Assembly: GCA_032622095.1 (NCBI GenBank)
Contig: CP136062.1
Coordinates: 196,487,887 to 196,551,886 of the forward strand
DNA from: Siphonodentalium dalli
Lineage: Eukaryota > Mollusca > Scaphopoda > Gadilida > Siphonodentaliidae
DNA length: 64,000 nucleotides
Reading direction: 5' to 3'
The notes under the pieces are model-generated. The model saw only the letters and a program-made list of their open reading frames with translations, was not told where the DNA came from and searched no databases. Shown one piece after another: positions 58,053 to 64,000 of the stretch (position 1 is its first letter; each line of letters opens with the position of its first letter). A program made the translations under genes and the position numbers.

Positions 58053-58264
58053 AGTTATTGTCATTTCTATCTCTCATCTTTCACTTGCCATTCTCACACA
58101 TACATTCACTATAGCTACCTCTTAATTTGCACTTCTTATCTGCCTATTTGTTCCAACCTTTGCTTTCTCTTTTGCTAGCCTAAATCAATTTTAGTGTTCT
58201 TTTAGTTATTCTTACTGCTAAGGTTATTTTGTAATGTGTTTGGTATATGTATTTGTTTGTCAAG

Positions 58265-58292
58265 CATATATATATATATATATATATATATA
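58265..58292. repeat. (TA)n microsatellite
   Basis: About 14 uninterrupted TA units. Confidence 0.8.
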
Positions 58293-58416
58293 GTTTAATT
58301 AGTTGAAAATATTTTGATTTATGTCGCATGTATATGGTCATGTATTCATCTATATATTTGTGAGATGTCACATGCATATGGACAGGTTCTATATGTACTG
58401 TATATGTGCAGGTCAT

Positions 58417-58574
58417 ACACAGAACGACACGATGTGTAAATGGGTTTGTTGATACGGCACGAGTGCAGTTGCGGAAGGATAGAACGAGAGGCGTTTGCGC
58501 CTCGAGTTCTATCCTTCCGCGACAGCATGAGTGCCGTATCGACAAACCCATTTACACATCGTGTCGTTCTGTGT
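58417..58574. repeat. 158-bp long hairpin
   Basis: Arms of about 77 bp, roughly 90% complementary, start ACACAGAACGACACGATG and close on a 4-base loop (GAGGCG-TTTG-CGCCTC, centre ~58496). No target duplication or coding sequence is evident. It could be a foldback MITE or the template of a hairpin RNA. Confidence 0.75.
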
Positions 58575-59408
58575 TTATTACACGCTTCGCGTCCTATAAT
58601 CCGTGCATTAAAAATACAAGATTAGAAGGTTTATTTAGGCACATACAGGGCGTGTTTGTCACGTGTGATGATTCTTTTATTTAAATAGTTCCAGTTTCAT
58701 GGTTGAGGCGAACGTCATGTACGTCATTTTACGTCAACGAGATGCGTCTGGAACGGAACTTACGTTCCATACGGATTTGTAAATATGGAACAGCAATAAC
58801 ACTGTACATCTAGGAACAAGCGTGTAATAAACACGCGTACGGACGCGATATGTATATTTTTTCACATTTATAATGGATGTATAACGGCATCGGACTGATA
58901 ATTTGTAATCTATGTTCCAGTTTGAAATAAAGCATATTGACCAACCATGGCGTGGTTTCTCCTGACTCTATCCTAGCAATACAACCTTTAGATGGGAGCC
59001 TCCTATTTCGACCGAATTTCGTTGAAAAACATGGCCACCAGCAGCCATCTTGGATTTCAAATTTGAATCTATCGGCACACCCTGCAGCCCACAGTTATTG
59101 GTGAAATGTTTCAAATGAAAATAACTTTGACTACACAATACAAGACCTTTACTGTAACTTTGTGGCTTTCCTTCTTCTTCATCATTCTGTTCGTTGCTCA
59201 GCAAAAAATAAACTCCTTCCCAAGTTGAGCTACAGTGTCATTGACACTTTCATTAATGATGTTTGGTCAGACAGATTCACTCTTATGGGCAAACAACTTG
59301 ACAACCTGGTTTGTATCTCACACTATGTGAAATGTCACACTATGGAATGATAGACCAGCTCTGCTGTAGAATGTTTGTACATCCTCATGAATATCTCAAC
59401 CATGGGTC
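58575..59408. other. Unassigned DNA with one dispersed-repeat fragment
   Basis: 58975-59110 is another piece of the 'gccatcttggat' repeat. The rest, including 59160-59408 just before the minisatellite, has no feature that I can support. Confidence 0.4.
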
Positions 59409-62400
59409 ACTGAAACTCAATGTTATTGGATACAGATATTTAACACTGAAACTCAATGTTATTGGATACAGATATTTAACACTGAAACTCAATGTTATTG
59501 GATACAGATATTTAACACTGAAACTCAATGTTATTGGATACAGATATTTAACACTGAAACTCAATGTTATTGGATACAGATATTTAACACTGAAACTCAA
59601 TGTTATTGGATACAGATATTTAACACTGAAACTCAATGTTATTGGATACAGATATTTAACACTGAAACTCAATGTTATTGGATACAGATATTTAACACTG
59701 AAACTCAATGTTATTGAATACAGATATTTAACACTGAAACTCAATGTTTTTGGATACAGATATTTAACACTGAAACTCAATGTTATTGGATAGATATTTA
59801 ACACTGAAGCTCAATGTTATTGGATAGATATTTAACACTGAAACTCAATGTTTTTGGATACAGATATTTAACACTGAAACTCAATGTTTTTGGATACAGA
59901 TATTTAACACTGAAACTCAATGTTATTGGATACAGATATTTAACACTGAAACTCAATGTTTTTGGATACAGATATTTAACACTGAAACTCAATGTTTTTG
60001 GATACAGATATTTAACACTGAAACTCAATGTTTTGGATACAGCTATTTAACAATGAAACTCAATGTTTTTGGATACAGATATTTAACACTGAAACTGAAT
60101 GTTTTTGGATACAGATATTTAACACTGAAACTGAATGTTTTTGGATACAGATATTTAACACTGAAACTCAATGTTATTGGATACAGATATTTAAAACTGA
60201 AACTCAATGTTTTTGGATACAGATATTTAACACTGAAACTCAATGTTATTTAATAGAGATATTTAACACTGAAACTCAATGTTATTGGATACAGATATTT
60301 AACACTGAAACTCAATGTTTTTGGATACAGTTATTTAACACTGAAACTCAATGTTATTGGATACAGATATTTAACACTGAAACTCAATGTTTTTGGATAC
60401 AGATATTTAACACTGAAACTCAATGTTTTTGGATACAGATATATAACACTGAAACTCAATGTTATTGGATACAGATATTTAACACTGAAACTCAATGTTA
60501 TTGGATACAGATATTTAACACTGAAACTCAATGTTTTTGGATACAGATATTTAACACTGAAACTCAATGTTATTGGATACAGATATTTAACACTGAAACT
60601 CAATGTTTTTGGATACAGATATTTAACACTGAAACTCAATGTTTTTGGATACAGATATTTAACAATGAAACTCAATGTTATTGGATACAGATATTTAACA
60701 CTGAAACTCAATGTTTTTGGATACAGATATTTAACACTGAAACTCAATGTTTTTGGATACATATATTTAACACTGAAACTCAATGTTTTTGGATACATAT
60801 ATTTAACACTGAAACTCAATGTTATTGGATACAGATGTTTAACACTGAATCTCAATGTTATTGGATACAGATATTTAACACTGAAACTCAATGTTATTGG
60901 ATACAGATATTTAACACTGAAACTCAATGTTATTGGATACAGATATTTAACACTGAAACTCAATGTTATTGGATACAGATATTTAACACTGAAACTCAAT
61001 GTTATTGGATACAGATATTTAACACTGAAACTCAATGTTATTGGATACATATATTTAACACTGAAACTCAATTTTATTGGATACAGATATTTAACACTGA
61101 AACTCAATGTTTTTGGATACAGATATTTAACACTGAAACTCAATGTTATTGGATACAGATATTTAACACTGAAACTCAATGTTATTGGATACAGATATTT
61201 AACACTGAAACTCAATGTTATTGGATACAGATATTTAACACTGAAACTCAATGTTATTGGATACAGATATTTAACACTGAAACTCAATGTTATTGGATAC
61301 AGATATTTAACAATGAAACTCAATGTTATTGGTTACAGATATTTAACAATGAAACTCAATGTTATTGGATACAGATATTTAACACTGAAACTCAATGTTA
61401 TTGGATACAGATATTTAACACTGAAACTCAATGTTATTGGATACAGATATTTAACACTGAAACTCAATGTTATTGAATACAGATATTTAACACTGAAACT
61501 CAATGTTATTGGATACAGATATTTAACACTGAAACTCAATGTTGTTGGATACAGATATTTAACACTGAAACTCAATGTTTTTGGATACAGATATTTAACA
61601 CTGAAACTCAATGTTTTTGGATACATATATTTAACACTGAAACTCAATGTTTTTGGATACAGATATTTAACACTGAAACTCAATGTTATTGGCTACAGAT
61701 ATTTAACACTGAATCTCAATGTTATTGGATACAGATATTTAACACTGAATCTCAATGTTATTGGATACAGATATTTAACACTGAAACTCAATGTTGTTGG
61801 ATACAGATATTTAACACTGAAACTCAATGTTATTGGATACAGATATTTAACACTGAAACTCAATGTTATTGGATACAGATATTTAACACTGAAACTCAAT
61901 GTTATTGGATACAGATATTTAACACTGAAACTCAATGTTATTGGATACAGATATTTAACACTGAAACTCAATGTTTTTGGATACAGATATTTAACACTGA
62001 AACTCAATGTTATTGGATACAGATATTTAACACTGAAACTCAATGTTATTGGATACAGATATTTAACACTGAAACTCAATGTTTTTGGATACAGATATTT
62101 AACACTGAAACTCAATGTTATTGGATACAGATATTTAACACTGAAACTCAATGTTATTGGATACAGATATTTAACAATGAAACTCAATGTTATTGGATAC
62201 AGATATTTAACAATGAAACTCAATGTTATTGGATACAGATATTTAACACTGAAACTCAATGTTATTGGATACAGATATTTAACACTGAAACTCAATGTTA
62301 TTGGATACAGATATTTAACTCTGAAACTCAATGTTATTGGATACAGATATTTAACACTGAAACTCAATGTTATTGGATACAGATATTTAACACTGAAACT

Positions 62401-62540
62401 CAATGTTATTGGATACAGATATTTAACACTGAAACTCAATGTTTTTGGATACAGACATTTAACACTGAAACCTCAATGTTATTGGATACAGATATTTAAC
62501 ACTGAAACTCAATGTTATTGGATACAGATATTTAACACAG
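59409..62540. repeat. 36-bp minisatellite, about 87 copies
   Basis: The unit contains CTGAAACTCAATGTTATTGG then ATACAGATATTTAACA. Variants (GTTTTTGG for GTTATTGG, CATATA for CAGATA, ACAATG for ACACTG) are scattered through the array. A few units have indels (59790-59830, 60030-60045, 62470). The period is 12 codons and the unit lacks stops in several frames, so frames of up to 631 codons appear on both strands. I treat these as consequences of the repeat. Confidence 0.95.
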
Positions 62541-62775
62541 GAACAGCTTTAAAAAACTAAAAGAACCCATTGATGTGATCTCCACATTCACATGCTGAAT
62601 AAAATAAAGTCTGTGCTTAAGTTCAGCTTAACCATTTCTATACTAACTGGATTCTCCCACTTAGCTTTAAAGGTATACATTGAAATGGTCTATTTTCCAT
62701 TTGGATTGCTGTTCTGATAATAAAAGCAGATGACAGACATGCGAAAAGATGAAAAGATAATACAAGAAAAACGGA
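62541..62775. other. Intron-like sequence similar to that before the first RRM exon
   Basis: About 62670-62750 resembles 17636-17710 in order and content (AATGGTC, CATTTGGA, GCTATTCTG-like, AGATGACA). It supports a duplicated exon-plus-intron unit. Confidence 0.4.
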
Positions 62776-63075
62776 CTATGGTGATATTACAAACTGAGTC
62801 AAAAAAAGATTTTGGGTATTAAATGCTATCTTGATGTAGCAGTATGTATTTTCTCCATAAAATCGATCCTCAGTTTCTATATTTAAAACATTGAACATCA
62901 GCTTCCCATTAATAATGCATTCTCTATGAAAATTGAATGTTGTGTTGTCTATAGTGAGCGCTGATTCATTTTTTTTGCTGGCTGCCAATAGAAACTCACC
63001 ACCCGACTTCCTGATTTCGAACTGCGCAGTCTTTCCTTCACCCATAAATCTGACTTTGTGATATAGTCTAGACAC
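62776..63075 (-). CDS. Possible terminal exon of an unassigned minus-strand gene
   Basis: This open frame ends at TAG 62776-62778 and can begin at a splice acceptor (CGTCATTTTAG, intron end at about 63076). It encodes KVRFMGEGKTAQFEIRKSGG, EFLLAASKKNESALTIDN and a hydrophobic-polar alternating C-terminus. The composition looks protein-like (beta-rich), unlike the surrounding AT-rich DNA. No family is recognised. It lies antisense in the intron of the RRM gene. It may be an old transposon gene or a chance frame. Confidence 0.3.
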   Translation of the reverse strand: MSRLYHKVRFMGEGKTAQFEIRKSGGEFLLAASKKNESALTIDNTTFNFHRECIINGKLMFNVLNIETEDRFYGENTYCYIKIAFNTQNLFLTQFVISP

Positions 63076-63149
63076 TAAAATGACGATACAAGTCAATAAA
63101 CCACTAATACAATGTGAGACTATTCAAGTATTTAGTAGAAGTAATCAAA

Positions 63150-63300
63150 CTGTAATCATGGGTACAGGTACAATTGAATGTAAACGATTTCGAATGTAAT
63201 CGATTACGATTACTTGTAATAAAAAATTGTCATGATTACTGATTACAGGCGATTATTCCAAATTCAGTAATCGATTACTTTGATTATGATTACCCCAACT
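63150..63300. repeat. ATTAC/GTAAT palindrome-rich element fragment
   Basis: Repeated GTAATCGATTAC and AATCGATTACT motifs in both orientations, of the type seen in short hAT-derived repeats. Boundaries are unclear. Confidence 0.4.
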
Positions 63301-63331
63301 CTGAAACTAACTACTCCCTATTTCGTCTCAG

Positions 63332-63568
63332 ATCAATCTCTGATTGTGGCTAATACTTCCAAGAAAGAATTGGATGGCAACATCATACAGATAGCTCCAG
63401 TTCCATTATCTGACTGCCTTTTGGTGAGGCACCTCAACACTGTCACAACCAGAGATGGCATAGAGTGTTATTTCGAGAACACCAAGAGATGTGGTGGCAA
63501 TGGTGTTAGAGATGTGAACAGAAATACTGATGACAATACAGCTTTTGTCTACTATGAAAAGGTGGAAG
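63332..63568 (+). CDS. Second host exon with RRM-like domain (PARP14-like)
   Basis: The exon is bounded by TTTCGTCTCAG and GTAAGC (63569). It is 237 nt and phase 1-1 like the exon at 17892. It encodes KKELDGNIIQIAPVP, then DCLLVRHLNTVTTRDGIECY, FENTKRCGGNGVRDVNRN and DDNTAFVYYEKVE. The FENxKRxGG signature with upstream LxVRxL is the RRM form typical of PARP10/14-like proteins. It aligns block by block with the exon at 17892-18146, so both are copies of a repeated domain in one gene or in neighbouring paralogues. Confidence 0.65.
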
Positions 63569-64000
63569 GTAAGCGAGGGTCTGTGCTGACCCTGAATTTA
63601 TGTTTTCCAAATGTTCTGCCAAATAAAAATATTTTTGGCCAAATTCTTTCAGAAATGGGCAAATTATGTCGGATTGAAATTTATTCTCATATGCAATCAT
63701 ATTGACTGCATATTGGTAGCAGTATTAACTCACCTAACCTGTATTATTCGCTACTACAAAACTGGTATGAGGTTTCGGTGACAATGATGCTTTAGTGTCC
63801 AATTTCTTGATAAATAGTATCTACTTTCTTGTGGAGTTGAAAACTCACTTGCCAATTCTTTTGTCAAATGATTTGTATACGCCCTTTTGAAAAAAAGGTT
63901 GTTTTATGTAATCAGTCCGTCCGTCCGTTAACATTTTTGGTTTCTGACTGATAAATCTTGTTTTTATCATTTGATCTTAACCAAAGCTGATATGTGTGTT
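63569..64000. other. Intron-like sequence at the window end
   Basis: No exon is supported. A TCCGTCCGTCCGTTAACA stretch at about 63917 marks the start of another dispersed-repeat copy that runs off the window. Confidence 0.4.

Noticed and set aside
59409-62540. CRISPR-like array
   Set aside because: 36-bp units are contiguous with no unique spacers and the host is an animal.
59409-62560. Proteins of 482 and 631 residues (plus) and 330 and 248 (minus)
   Set aside because: Period of 36 bp equals 12 codons, so frames stay open by arithmetic; the same DNA gives three different dodecapeptide repeats.
1-64000. tRNA, rRNA or snRNA genes
   Set aside because: No cloverleaf or conserved RNA core was recognised by eye; a covariance search would be needed to exclude them.

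Overview
The window is animal nuclear DNA and is probably from a lophotrochozoan, most likely a bivalve. The evidence is intron-bearing exons that look like multi-RRM PARP14-type genes, a Polinton/Maverick of the kind common in invertebrates, Penelope-like and LINE fragments, many short inverted-repeat elements, and the dispersed 'gccatcttggat' and 'ggggtatactgg' repeats. The species call is inference.

1-16.06 kb is most of a Polinton (adintovirus-like provirus or giant transposon), cut by the left window edge. A compact minus-strand block reads, in transcription order: protein-primed DNA polymerase B, an unrecognised protein, packaging ATPase, two small basic 'GGF' virion-core-like proteins, a conserved Polinton protein, integrase with chromodomain, a small membrane protein, penton-like minor capsid protein, a basic core-like protein, double-jelly-roll major capsid protein, and a partial Cys-motif protein. 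MCP, penton, integrase and ATPase each carry one frameshift. PolB carries six in-frame TAA/TAG codons and one frameshift. The copy as written is therefore defective, or its sequence contains errors.

Right of PolB lies an accessory module (11.0-15.4 kb) that I consider the most novel part. A near-perfect 383-bp palindrome acts as a divergent promoter and gives PolB and a zinc-knuckle gene the same first ~37 residues. Next come two divergent gene pairs driven by related, internally mirrored promoter regions. All four of these genes end within about 20 nt of a sequence matching the metazoan replication-dependent histone 3' stem-loop (GGCCCTTTTCAGGGCC). That suggests S-phase-coupled, non-polyadenylated mRNAs. 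The module closes with a palindromic 30-bp minisatellite and a thrice-repeated AGCATACCCG motif that may mark the Polinton end.

17.9-18.1 kb and 63.3-63.6 kb hold two phase 1-1 exons of RRM type on the plus strand. The 45 kb between them is mobile and satellite DNA.

18.9-47.0 kb is a nest of insertions around two head-to-head Penelope-like elements (RT tail, linker, GIY-YIG). The largest insertion is a 16.5 kb element (28203-44676). It begins and ends with CACAGTG, has ~475-bp inverted ends and a 5-bp target duplication (GTTGT), which are the hallmarks of Transib/RAG-type transposition. It carries a 12.5 kb array of a 142-bp satellite that flips orientation at 40246. Other insertions are a 6.5 kb TIR element with a 4.7 kb one inside it, a hAT-like element, MITEs and a 5'-truncated LINE.

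47-64 kb holds dispersed repeats, a tandem dimer of a hairpin-ended element, a 4.6 kb TIR element, a 158-bp hairpin, an ~87-copy 36-bp minisatellite, one unassigned minus-strand exon-like ORF and the second RRM exon. I recognised no tRNA, rRNA or CRISPR.
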